NCBI GenBank assembly: GCA_050633785.1
Contig: JBOEHE010000047.1
Location: forward strand, 1 to 64,000
Direction: 5' to 3'
Length of the DNA stretch: 64,000 bases
From: CALKZN01 sp050633785
GTDB taxonomy: Bacteria; Pseudomonadota; Gammaproteobacteria; Arenicellales; Arenicellaceae
Positions 1 through 7,847 of the stretch are shown here, one piece after another (position 1 is the first letter of the stretch; each line of letters begins with the position of its first letter). Both the position numbers and the translations under genes were made by a program. Below the pieces are notes generated by a model, which was not told where the DNA came from, made no database searches, and was given only the letters and a program-made list of their open reading frames with translations.

Positions 1-78
1 ACTTTTAGAATGCACCACGGGTATATATACTAACTCATGATACAGTTAACTGTTTAAATCGAATTTAAAAGCCATCAA

Positions 79-882
79 TTATACTTTTACCATAAATCTT
101 CCCATATAATTTAGATCTATACCTTTTTTATATACAGAACAGGGGCTCTCTATTTGCCCCGCATCCAATAATACAAACGAATTAAATCGTGTTATTTCAC
201 TATCCTCTACTCTTTGAGCTAATTCCTCAGCGTATTGATCACTCCATGAATAACCTTGCACTAAATCACTTATATTTTTTGGAAAATCTTTATGCCCAAC
301 TTCCATAAAATCATGATCAATCCATATTTTTCCCTGATCACTCGCAAATTCTGAAATAGGCGAATCATCATCTTCATTATATTTCTCTTCAAAGTATTTG
401 CCTTGATAGCCACTGTCAAAAAACCCGACCCAAATATCCAATACCTTTTGCCCCAGAGGTTTATGAGTCGAAATGGCTGGAGGCAAATACTGAAAAGTCT
501 TCACAGGTAAATATATATTAACAACGACCATACCATTATTAGCAATCTCAGGTTCGCTTTCATCAGGCCACCACCGTCTAGAATCTCTCGCCCATTGCTC
601 TCCCATTCTGTGATCAAGTTGCTGCCAACGACTATGGAGTAAAGCTTCTTGTTTATCCCACTCTGGGGTAAACATTTCAGCATTACAATCTGAAAAAGTC
701 ATCATCCAAGCTTCGGTGATGTCAGTTTCACCCGGTGCTATTTCATCTGGGCCAATTATAGCTGCTACTATTTTTCCCTTTACCCACTCACCGGGTAAAT
801 CTGAAAAAATATTATGGTTTACACCTCCCGGTGCGTAAGAGCCGTAAACGATAAGTGAGCGACAAAGGTTATTGGGTTCCAT
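79..882 (-). CDS. Imm22-like (DUF4284) immunity protein with extra N-terminal domain
   Basis: 267 residues, no signal peptide or membrane segment, so cytoplasmic. Residues about 147-245 resemble the polymorphic-toxin immunity family Imm22/DUF4284: a WVG strand (151-153), a Ser-x-Phe motif in SEFA (177-180) and an acidic IDHDFMEV block (188-195). Family members neutralise a partner toxin by binding it. The first 140 residues are Trp/Glu-rich and not recognised; Imm22 proteins are normally only about 110-120 residues, so this is a longer architecture. It follows rsmI on the same strand after 15 bases and could be read through from it. No toxin gene is visible on either side, though the left neighbour lies outside the window. 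The family call is by eye; the function is inferred. Confidence 0.6.
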   Translation of the reverse strand: MEPNNLCRSLIVYGSYAPGGVNHNIFSDLPGEWVKGKIVAAIIGPDEIAPGETDITEAWMMTFSDCNAEMFTPEWDKQEALLHSRWQQLDHRMGEQWARDSRRWWPDESEPEIANNGMVVVNIYLPVKTFQYLPPAISTHKPLGQKVLDIWVGFFDSGYQGKYFEEKYNEDDDSPISEFASDQGKIWIDHDFMEVGHKDFPKNISDLVQGYSWSDQYAEELAQRVEDSEITRFNSFVLLDAGQIESPCSVYKKGIDLNYMGRFMVKV

Positions 883-897
883 TCTATACCACTTTTA

Positions 898-1788
898 CTA
901 CTGCTTTTGCTCTAGCGCCCACTGGTATAAATCCCGTTTTTTAAGCCCTGTTAGTTTAGCTCCGATAGATGCGGCCTGTTTAATGGATAACTCTTTCAAG
1001 AGTACCAACATTGTCTGCTCAACATCCGCATCAATACTTGTGACTTCAGCGGATAATTTATAACCACTTACCATAATCACAAACTCACCTTTTTGCTGAT
1101 TCGAATCGTTGCTCGCTATTGTATGCAGCTCGTTTAAACTACCAAGATGTATGGTTTCATAGGTCTTGGTGAGTTCTCGAGCCGTTACCGCCATACGGTC
1201 TGTGCCGAAGGCATCGGCCATATCCTGTAAGGAATCAAGTAAGCGATGGGTTGATTCATAAAAAATCAGTGTACGAGGCTCTTTTGCTAAAGACTGCAAG
1301 TGCGTTTTTCTGGCATTTGCTTTGGCAGGAAGGAACCCTTCAAAGACAAAGCGATCTGAAGGTAGACCAGAAACAGACAATGCAGCAACCATCGCACAGG
1401 CGCCCGGTATGGGTATCACTGGCATATTTTGCGCTTTCAGATGCTTGACTAGCTGATATCCCGGGTCGGATATCAGTGGTGTACCCGCATCGGAGACCAA
1501 GGCGACTGAGCGACCTTGTGATAAATAGCCACTTATTTTGCCCAGTCGCTTCTCATCACTGTGATCATGATAAGCAATTAGAGGCGTAGTAATGTTAAAA
1601 TGTGCCAACAAACGGGCAGTATGACGTGTATCCTCTGCTGCAATATAATCAACACTCTTGAGTGTCTCAAGTGCACGAGAGCTAATATCACCCAAGTTAC
1701 CAATGGGTGTTGCGACCACATAAAGGTGACCGAGGTCTGTTATCTCTGGTCTAGTAGCGTTAGGATTGCCAAGGTGGCATTCGGACAT
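898..1788 (-). CDS. rsmI: 16S rRNA (cytidine1402-2'-O)-methyltransferase RsmI
   Basis: 296 residues, the usual length. RsmI methylates the ribose 2'-OH of C1402 in the ribosomal P site, using SAM. Visible family motifs: VVATPIGNLGD near residues 24-34, AEDTRH (51-56), SDAGTPLISDPG (99-110) and the IPGACA loop (127-132) of the tetrapyrrole-methylase fold. About 20 residues precede the first motif, so a start slightly downstream is possible. It is divergent from lpoA with only 63 bases between the two starts, the conserved gammaproteobacterial arrangement, and the promoters of both must lie there. Confidence 0.95.
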   Translation of the reverse strand: MSECHLGNPNATRPEITDLGHLYVVATPIGNLGDISSRALETLKSVDYIAAEDTRHTARLLAHFNITTPLIAYHDHSDEKRLGKISGYLSQGRSVALVSDAGTPLISDPGYQLVKHLKAQNMPVIPIPGACAMVAALSVSGLPSDRFVFEGFLPAKANARKTHLQSLAKEPRTLIFYESTHRLLDSLQDMADAFGTDRMAVTARELTKTYETIHLGSLNELHTIASNDSNQQKGEFVIMVSGYKLSAEVTSIDADVEQTMLVLLKELSIKQAASIGAKLTGLKKRDLYQWALEQKQ

Positions 1789-1851
1789 AAGGGTTTCTCT
1801 CGCTAAATTTGTCTTGCTCAGTCGCTGAATAATGTTTTAAATAATACGTAT

Positions 1852-3816
1852 ATGAACTATTTTATGCTATCAAAACACATGTCTCACTCTTTATTAAACA
1901 TTGCTAAAGTCGCATTGCTTACCTTATTAATCACTGCTTGCTCAGGTACCAGCACCAAAGACCAAGCGCCGCTGGCTTCTCTGTCACTAGCTGACATTCA
2001 AGCGGAAATCATAAAGGCAGAGGCCCTCGATACAACGAGCCGTAATGGGCGCATTATTGAGCTCGCAGCACAGCTATATGCACTGGGCGAAATACAGAGT
2101 GCTATTAATCTAATCGAACGTATTGATATTGATGAATTAAATGATAATCAACAATACATTGATTATGTCATTACCGCTAGCGAGTTATATATTGCAGATC
2201 AATCTATTTTTAGAGCCGAATCGCTTTTAATCAGTGAGCGCTTAACCCAATTATGGGAGACATTAACACCCGAGCAACAAATTGAGCTACACCGTTATAA
2301 AGGGAATGTTTACAGCAAATTGGGGAATACAGAAGAAAGCATCAGTGAATATATTCAGTTAGACGCACTACTGACAGATTCACTGGATTTAACAGAAAAC
2401 CACGAAGTCTTATGGCAAGAACTCATTAAACTCCCTTTAGATTCTTTAGCAAAGCTAGAAGAAAATACACAAGAGCCAATAAGCTTGGGCTGGTTTCAAT
2501 TAGCAAAGATTAATAAGAGCTATGAAGCCAACCTCAGAGTAAAGCACCAGCAAGTCACCAACTGGATCTCTCTTAACCCTGAACACCCAGCCAGTATTGA
2601 TCTACCTTTAGATCTTCAGCTACTGACAACCTTGATTGCTCAAAGGCCCAGTAAAATAGCACTATTATTACCCCTGCAAGGTAAGTTAGCTGCTGCCGGT
2701 AAAACCATTCGTGATGGTTTTTTTGCGGCTTACTACAACAATGATGATGAGCAAAAAGCAGAAGTCACTCTTTATGATACAAGTAACGATAGCATTAATA
2801 GTGTTTATGACCGAGCAGTGACTGAAGGCGCTGACCTTGTTATAGGACCATTGCAAAAAAACAAAGTAGCTGAACTTGAACAACGTGGACAGTTGCCGGT
2901 TACAACACTGGCATTAAATTACAGCAATAAAAAAACCAATGAGACACCCAATATTGATGTCCCCGATATAAATATCGCCGATACAGATACTTTCAACATA
3001 GATGAGGACACTGCTGACATCGTTAGCGAAAGCTCATTATATTTATTCGGCTTATCTTTAGAAGATGAGGCTGTGCAAGCAGCGGATAGAGCATGGTTAG
3101 AAGGACACCGTTATGCCATGGTCGTGGCATCTGATGCAGACTGGAGTAAACGGGCCGCAGATGCATTTATACAGCGTTGGCAGCAGCAAGGTGGACGTGT
3201 TGTGGTTGACCGTTCTTTTACTAAAGAAACCAGTTATTCCAATACGATTAAATCTGCTCTTGCGATTGATCAAAGCCAGGATAGAGCGCGGCGCCTAAAG
3301 CGCTTATTCGGAAAAAACTTCGAGTTTGAACCTCGCCGTCGACAAGATATTGATATGATTTTTTTGGTGGCACGCTCAAGTGAAGGGCAACAAATTAAAC
3401 CGACACTTTCATTTCACTATGCAGGGAATATTCCTGTTTATGCCACGAGCCAGATTTACTCCAGTTCGCAAACCGCCAGTAAAAATAGAGATTTAAATGG
3501 AATACGATTTACCACACTGCCTTGGACCTTAGATCCAGATAACAGCGAAAAGAAATTAATATCTCAATATATAAAGATCCCACCTAACTATGAACGCCTA
3601 TATGCAATGGGTGTTGATAGCTTTTTACTGCATGACCGTTTAAAACAATTGGCACGCTCAGCAAACACGTCTATTTACGGTGCAACCGGTAAACTGAGCC
3701 TTAACAAAGATCAACGCATTGTTAGAGAACAGCCTTGGGCGCAAGTGGTTAAAGGAGAAGCTGCAGCACTACCCTATCTCACACAAGAGTCTACCCAAGA
3801 TAACGATGAAGATTAA
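1852..3816 (+). CDS. lpoA: Outer-membrane lipoprotein LpoA, activator of PBP1A
   Basis: 654 residues. LpoA is an outer-membrane lipoprotein that reaches through the periplasm and stimulates the peptidoglycan synthase PBP1A. A hydrophobic signal segment ends in the lipobox LITAC, with Cys30 as the lipidation site. Residues about 35-240 are helical and TPR-like; from about 267 a periplasmic-binding-protein-like domain begins (motif ALLLPLQGKLAAAG). Met5 and Met10 are in-frame alternative starts and would give a shorter signal peptide; no clear Shine-Dalgarno site decides between them. It is the first gene of lpoA-yraN-diaA-dolP, with 5 bases to yraN. Confidence 0.93.
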   Translation: MNYFMLSKHMSHSLLNIAKVALLTLLITACSGTSTKDQAPLASLSLADIQAEIIKAEALDTTSRNGRIIELAAQLYALGEIQSAINLIERIDIDELNDNQQYIDYVITASELYIADQSIFRAESLLISERLTQLWETLTPEQQIELHRYKGNVYSKLGNTEESISEYIQLDALLTDSLDLTENHEVLWQELIKLPLDSLAKLEENTQEPISLGWFQLAKINKSYEANLRVKHQQVTNWISLNPEHPASIDLPLDLQLLTTLIAQRPSKIALLLPLQGKLAAAGKTIRDGFFAAYYNNDDEQKAEVTLYDTSNDSINSVYDRAVTEGADLVIGPLQKNKVAELEQRGQLPVTTLALNYSNKKTNETPNIDVPDINIADTDTFNIDEDTADIVSESSLYLFGLSLEDEAVQAADRAWLEGHRYAMVVASDADWSKRAADAFIQRWQQQGGRVVVDRSFTKETSYSNTIKSALAIDQSQDRARRLKRLFGKNFEFEPRRRQDIDMIFLVARSSEGQQIKPTLSFHYAGNIPVYATSQIYSSSQTASKNRDLNGIRFTTLPWTLDPDNSEKKLISQYIKIPPNYERLYAMGVDSFLLHDRLKQLARSANTSIYGATGKLSLNKDQRIVREQPWAQVVKGEAAALPYLTQESTQDNDED

Positions 3817-3821
3817 AGCCT

Positions 3822-4205
3822 ATGCTAAAAATATTCAATCGGCGTACTATTGGTGATCGTGCAGAAAGTATTGCTCAAGAATATTTACAAAAACAGGGGC
3901 TCCGCTTTGTCGACAAAAATTTTCATTGCCGACAAGGCGAAATAGATTTAATTTTTAAAGATAAAGACACTCTTGTTTTTATAGAAGTAAGGTATCGAAA
4001 AAACAGCCAATATGGCCATTCTTTTGAAACCGTCACTCAAAAGAAACAGCAGAAAATCTTAACTGCAGCAAGACATTACTTGCATAAACATAAGCTAACT
4101 GAAAGTGTGAGTAGCCGCTTCGATGTTATTGGAATAGACGATAATAACAATAGCCACTCAAATGAAAAAATTAACTGGATAAAGAATGCATTTTCCTATT
4201 ATTAA
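3822..4205 (+). CDS. yraN: YraN family protein (UPF0102), endonuclease-like fold
   Basis: 127 residues, matching the UPF0102 family. The nuclease-like core is visible: RQGEIDLI (Glu40, Asp42) and FIEVRYR (Glu55), followed by Lys/Gln-rich KKQQKI. The fold is like Holliday-junction resolvases, but the cellular role of YraN is not established. It lies between lpoA (5 bases) and diaA (15 bases), as in Escherichia coli. No Shine-Dalgarno site is seen, so translation may depend on coupling to lpoA. Confidence 0.92.
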   Translation: MLKIFNRRTIGDRAESIAQEYLQKQGLRFVDKNFHCRQGEIDLIFKDKDTLVFIEVRYRKNSQYGHSFETVTQKKQQKILTAARHYLHKHKLTESVSSRFDVIGIDDNNNSHSNEKINWIKNAFSYY

Positions 4206-4220
4206 CGTACTATATAGACC

Positions 4221-4814
4221 ATGACAGAAGAGCGATTATTCACATTATTCCAACAAAGTGTTGAAGCCAAAATGAATGCTGGGGAAGTGATTTTCCCTGA
4301 TATTTTACATGCAACTGACATGATGGTTAATTGCTTACTCAACGATGGCAAAATACTCGCCTGTGGCAATGGACCTTCTGCCGCACTGGCACAAATACTG
4401 ACCAACAATTTAATTAATCGTTTTGAGCGTCAACGACCTAGCTTACCGGCTTTTACCTTGGGATGTGACTTAACGAATGTTACCTCCATTGCTAATGAAA
4501 AGAGCTTTAATGAAGTGTTTGGCAAAGAAGTCAAAGCCCTCGGCAATGAAGGGGATGTACTAGTAATATTCACCTCTAGCGGCAATCCTTCTAACATTTT
4601 GCAAGCGGTGCAGGCAGCTCATGAAAAAGGAATGTTAATTATTGCATTAAGCGGTAGAGATGGTGGAAACATTTCTTCACTACTTGATGTCAATGATAGA
4701 GAAATACGCATACCGTCTAACGCACGTGGACGTATTCATGAAATTCATTTACTGACTTTATTTTGTCTTTGTGACTTAATTGATGAAAAAATATTTGGAC
4801 CCTTAGAACCATGA
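4221..4814 (+). CDS. diaA: SIS-domain protein DiaA (DnaA initiator-associating)
   Basis: 197 residues, the size of E. coli DiaA (196). The single SIS (sugar isomerase) domain shows CGNGPSAALAQ near residue 52 and the phosphosugar loop FTSSGNPSN near 117-125. DiaA forms tetramers that bind DnaA and promote orderly initiation at oriC. The close paralogue GmhA (sedoheptulose-7-phosphate isomerase) has the same fold, but the position between yraN and dolP favours DiaA. Its stop overlaps the next start in an ATGA at 4811-4814. Confidence 0.88.
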   Translation: MTEERLFTLFQQSVEAKMNAGEVIFPDILHATDMMVNCLLNDGKILACGNGPSAALAQILTNNLINRFERQRPSLPAFTLGCDLTNVTSIANEKSFNEVFGKEVKALGNEGDVLVIFTSSGNPSNILQAVQAAHEKGMLIIALSGRDGGNISSLLDVNDREIRIPSNARGRIHEIHLLTLFCLCDLIDEKIFGPLEP

Positions 4815-5419
4815 GCAGCAATATGAAAAGCACCATAAAAAGTACCATGAAACAGACCACACTTACTTTTATTGCCCTATTGGCTATTATCCTTAATGGT
4901 TGTACCACGATTGTCGACGCTACAACGAAAGACCCCATCCAGCCAGATCCTAGCCAGCGATCCTTAGGCACCTATATTGATGATAAACGCTTACAAGTGA
5001 TTATTGGTGTTAACCTCAGGAAAGCAGACCCAGCGCTGAAACAATCCCATATCAATGTCACCAGCTTTAATGGCGTAGTCCTGTTAAGTGGGCAAGTTCC
5101 CACTCAAGAGATGCGTCTACTTGCCGCACAAACAGCGTCTCAAGTGACCAGTGTCAGACAAGTACATAATGAGCTACAAGTAAAAGGAAACACCGCAATA
5201 CTAGCAAGAACCAATGATTCTTGGTTGGCCACTAAAGTGAAAAGTGTATTGATTGCGAATAAAGATATTAAATCACTCAAGATTAAAACCGTTGTCGAAG
5301 ACGGTGTTGTCTACCTAATGGGCCTTGTCACTCAAGCTGAAGCTAACAATATTGCCAACGTTGTTAGTAATATCGGTGGTATTAAAGAGGTAGTTCGTGT
5401 TTTTGAGTACATTAACTAA
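4811..5419 (+). CDS. dolP: Dual-BON-domain outer-membrane lipoprotein DolP
   Basis: 202 residues. The signal peptide ends in the lipobox LNGC (Cys31), followed by two BON domains at about 64-115 and 135-200. DolP (formerly YraP) sits in the inner leaflet of the outer membrane, binds anionic phospholipid and supports outer-membrane integrity. The first start overlaps the diaA stop by four bases; Met5 and Met13 are possible alternatives giving a more typical signal peptide. It is the last gene of the lpoA operon. Confidence 0.9.
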   Translation: MSSNMKSTIKSTMKQTTLTFIALLAIILNGCTTIVDATTKDPIQPDPSQRSLGTYIDDKRLQVIIGVNLRKADPALKQSHINVTSFNGVVLLSGQVPTQEMRLLAAQTASQVTSVRQVHNELQVKGNTAILARTNDSWLATKVKSVLIANKDIKSLKIKTVVEDGVVYLMGLVTQAEANNIANVVSNIGGIKEVVRVFEYIN

Positions 5420-5455
5420 AATACAATTCTAATAATTCCTCAGGAACAAAATAGA

Positions 5456-5483
5456 CTAAATGCCTACGTTAATAGTCATTTAG
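5456..5483 (+). other. Inverted repeat after dolP
   Basis: CTAAATG (5456-5462) and CATTTAG (5477-5483) pair perfectly around a 14-base loop, between dolP and the DMT gene. The stem is AT-rich and lacks a T tract, so it is at best a weak terminator or a leader hairpin of the next gene. Confidence 0.3.
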
Positions 5484-5496
5484 AGATATAAAGGGA

Positions 5497-6354
5497 ATGA
5501 TAAATAAAGATAATTTTCTTCTCATTGTTATGATTTTAGTCGGTATGTCACTCATCCCTTTGGGTGATACTGCCGGAAAATTACTAACCCAACATGGCGT
5601 TTCTTCCACATTTATTGCGTGGAGTCGCTTGGCCATGGGATTCTTATTAATTTTACCCTTAAGTGGATTAAAGTTATCCGAACTCACCATGCTGTACCAA
5701 TGGCGAATATTACTCCGCGCAGTTCTCTTTGTTGGTGCTGTATCCTCTATTTTAAAAGCAGTAGAAACAGAATCCATTGCCAATGTCTTTGGGGCATTTT
5801 TTATCGGGCCTATTCTGTCATATTTTTTGGCAGCTATTTTCCTTAAAGAAAAAATCACTTTACTGCGGTCAATATTGCTGCTGATTGGTTTTGGCGGTGC
5901 CTTACTGGTTATCAAGCCTGGGGTTGATATGACAATAGGGATGGTTTTTGCTGCGATGGCAGGCTGCTTTTATGGTTGTTTTCTCGTAGCTAACCGCTGG
6001 CTCGCGGGAAGCTTTCGACCACGCTTTGTTTTACTATCAACATTGTTAATCGGCAGCATAATACTGACACCGTTTGGCATTAGTGATATCCCACCTATTG
6101 ATACAAAGATTGCCATTTTACTTATTATTAGTGCATTAGCGTCAGCGTTTGGAAATTTAATTATTATCGAAGCTAATCGCAGACTCCCTGCCAGTGTTGT
6201 TGCACCCTTTGTTTATACACAGTTAATCGCTGCCACTTTCTTTAGCATCGTTGTGTTTAATGCTTGGCCTGATAAGCTGAGTTTAATCGGCCTAGTCATT
6301 TTATTTACCTCAGGTTTGATTTCATTTGTGGTAGCGAATAAAGAGAAACACTAA
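5497..6354 (+). CDS. EamA/DMT-family transporter
   Basis: 285 residues that are almost wholly hydrophobic, with about ten membrane helices arranged as two EamA repeats (roughly 8-140 and 150-280). The first helix carries the GDTAGKLL motif usual in DMT permeases. DMT proteins export or import metabolites such as amino acids, nucleosides or vitamins; the substrate cannot be read from sequence. It follows dolP after 77 bases and converges on the PaiB-like gene with 8 bases between stops. A purine-rich AAAGGGA lies directly before the ATG. Confidence 0.85.
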   Translation: MINKDNFLLIVMILVGMSLIPLGDTAGKLLTQHGVSSTFIAWSRLAMGFLLILPLSGLKLSELTMLYQWRILLRAVLFVGAVSSILKAVETESIANVFGAFFIGPILSYFLAAIFLKEKITLLRSILLLIGFGGALLVIKPGVDMTIGMVFAAMAGCFYGCFLVANRWLAGSFRPRFVLLSTLLIGSIILTPFGISDIPPIDTKIAILLIISALASAFGNLIIIEANRRLPASVVAPFVYTQLIAATFFSIVVFNAWPDKLSLIGLVILFTSGLISFVVANKEKH

Positions 6355-6362
6355 CCTTATAA

Positions 6363-7037
6363 TCAAAACGGATTTTTACTCTTGGTTTTATCCTGTACGG
6401 CTGTCTTTCCATAACGTTCAACCCTCTTTGACATTTCACAAGCACCAAAGCGCCCTGATGTTGATAGACCATCAACCACCCCCATTTGATTATTAGCAGG
6501 CTGATTTTGGCTCAACTTCCACTGTCCTTCTAATGATTCCACTGTAATTTCTATACCTACAATTCCGCCTAATTGCTTTTCAATATACACGTCTGGTGCA
6601 TCCGTCACCTTCCAAGGAGAAGGTTCATCATTTTCTAAGTGATCCGTTAACTCCGTTAGCATCTGCAGCTTCCAATCGGATTCACTGATAAAAGTTATAT
6701 TACCTTTCACATGGACAGACATATAATTCCATGTGGGTACAACTTTTCCATGCTCTTTTTTTGTGGGATAAAAGCTAGGGGAAATATAACTTTGAGACCC
6801 ATGAAAAATAACTAACACTGAAGAATTATTATCAACTGTTTTCCATAATGGATTGGCTTTTGCAATATGGCCTTTTAAGCGGTAGTTGTTCTCCGGTGTA
6901 GCTGTTATTAGCAAAGGAATATGGTTGGCTTCAAGCCCGGCTGATGTTGTACACACTAAGGTCGCAAAAGGCCGATCCTTTATTAATTCTACAAGTTGGG
7001 ATTGATTATCCTGCCGAAATTTTTTGGGTATATACAT
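6363..7037 (-). CDS. FMN-binding negative transcriptional regulator, PaiB family
   Basis: 224 residues with the PaiB split-barrel signature: N-terminal MYIPKKFR, then a core containing FATLVCT and NHIPLL, and VPTWNYMSVHVKG in the middle. In Bacillus subtilis PaiB is linked to control of sporulation and degradative-enzyme genes; in proteobacteria the role is poorly known. It lies 40 bases downstream of a second FMN-binding split-barrel gene on the same strand, so the two are probably co-transcribed. Confidence 0.85.
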   Translation of the reverse strand: MYIPKKFRQDNQSQLVELIKDRPFATLVCTTSAGLEANHIPLLITATPENNYRLKGHIAKANPLWKTVDNNSSVLVIFHGSQSYISPSFYPTKKEHGKVVPTWNYMSVHVKGNITFISESDWKLQMLTELTDHLENDEPSPWKVTDAPDVYIEKQLGGIVGIEITVESLEGQWKLSQNQPANNQMGVVDGLSTSGRFGACEMSKRVERYGKTAVQDKTKSKNPF

Positions 7038-7077
7038 AGCCGCCTCACAACATAATTAAATACCGGGAAAGAATAAT

Positions 7078-7737
7078 TTACCGCTTATAATTCAATGCAT
7101 AATCAGGTGTTACCACGCCTGATGGCAAATCGTCTGAAGGGATAGGCTCTCCGTATACTTGCTCTATTGGTATTACACCCGCCCAATATGGTAGCCCCAA
7201 ATCATCCTTATCATCATTCGGCCCCCCTGTTCTTATTTTGCAAGCACTCTCCGATAAGGGGATAGCCACCAAGGTGGTTGCTTTCAACTCTTTAGCAAGG
7301 TGTTTGCGAAAGTCACCTTCAGAACCCGGGATTATTTTATAGGTCATTTGATACAACAATTCAGCATGTTCGTCTGGATCTGTGACCTCAACCCCTCTAC
7401 CGTGAATGATGACAGAACGGTAATTCGCTGAGCAATGCATTCCGGAACGCGCCACAACAAGGCCGTCAAGATGAGTAATAGAAATGCAGAGCTCATTATC
7501 ACCCGCCAAATACTTCATTAAACGCGATGAACGCGAGCCGTGCAGATAGACCTTGTCATCAATTCTGGCAATAGCCATTGGCATCGCAAAAGGGCCATTT
7601 TCATTGGCAATAGCAACCGTTGCGATAATGGCATCATCAACAATGCGATATACAGTCTGTTGATCATAGTCTGCCCTAGTAGCCGCTTGTCGTACGGTTG
7701 TACGCTGACTTGGTGCCTGTTGCTTTACTGTTTTCAT
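7078..7737 (-). CDS. Pyridoxamine 5'-phosphate oxidase-like FMN-binding protein (NimA-like)
   Basis: 219 residues. The split-barrel flavin fold shows in ATVAIANENGPFAMPMA, VYLHGSRSSRLMK and the HCSANYRSVIIHGRG segment. Relatives include NimA-type nitroimidazole-resistance proteins and uncharacterised FMN-binding proteins. It is divergent from the MocR-type regulator across 109 bases, a common pairing in which a MocR protein controls the adjacent flavin/B6 gene. The substrate is unknown. Confidence 0.82.
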   Translation of the reverse strand: MKTVKQQAPSQRTTVRQAATRADYDQQTVYRIVDDAIIATVAIANENGPFAMPMAIARIDDKVYLHGSRSSRLMKYLAGDNELCISITHLDGLVVARSGMHCSANYRSVIIHGRGVEVTDPDEHAELLYQMTYKIIPGSEGDFRKHLAKELKATTLVAIPLSESACKIRTGGPNDDKDDLGLPYWAGVIPIEQVYGEPIPSDDLPSGVVTPDYALNYKR

Positions 7738-7801
7738 ATTAGCGCTCCTTTCTAAGCTGCCTTTCTAATTATTTTTTAACTTGCCTTATTATAATTTTTT
7801 T

Positions 7802-7847
7802 TGGTTTAATAAAAAGAACCATAAACAACACAAAAATAGACCATAAA
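7802..7847. promoter_or_regulatory. Candidate MocR operator: repeated ACCATAAA half-sites
   Basis: ACCATAAA occurs at 7818-7825 and again at 7840-7847 as a direct repeat 22 bases apart, about two helical turns. A TGGTT at 7802-7806 is the inverse of the AACCA at 7817-7821. The second repeat runs into the ATG of the MocR gene. Spaced direct repeats are typical of MocR/GabR-type operators, so autoregulation together with control of the divergent flavoprotein is plausible. TATAAT-like sequences lie on both strands at 7788-7795. Confidence 0.4.
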
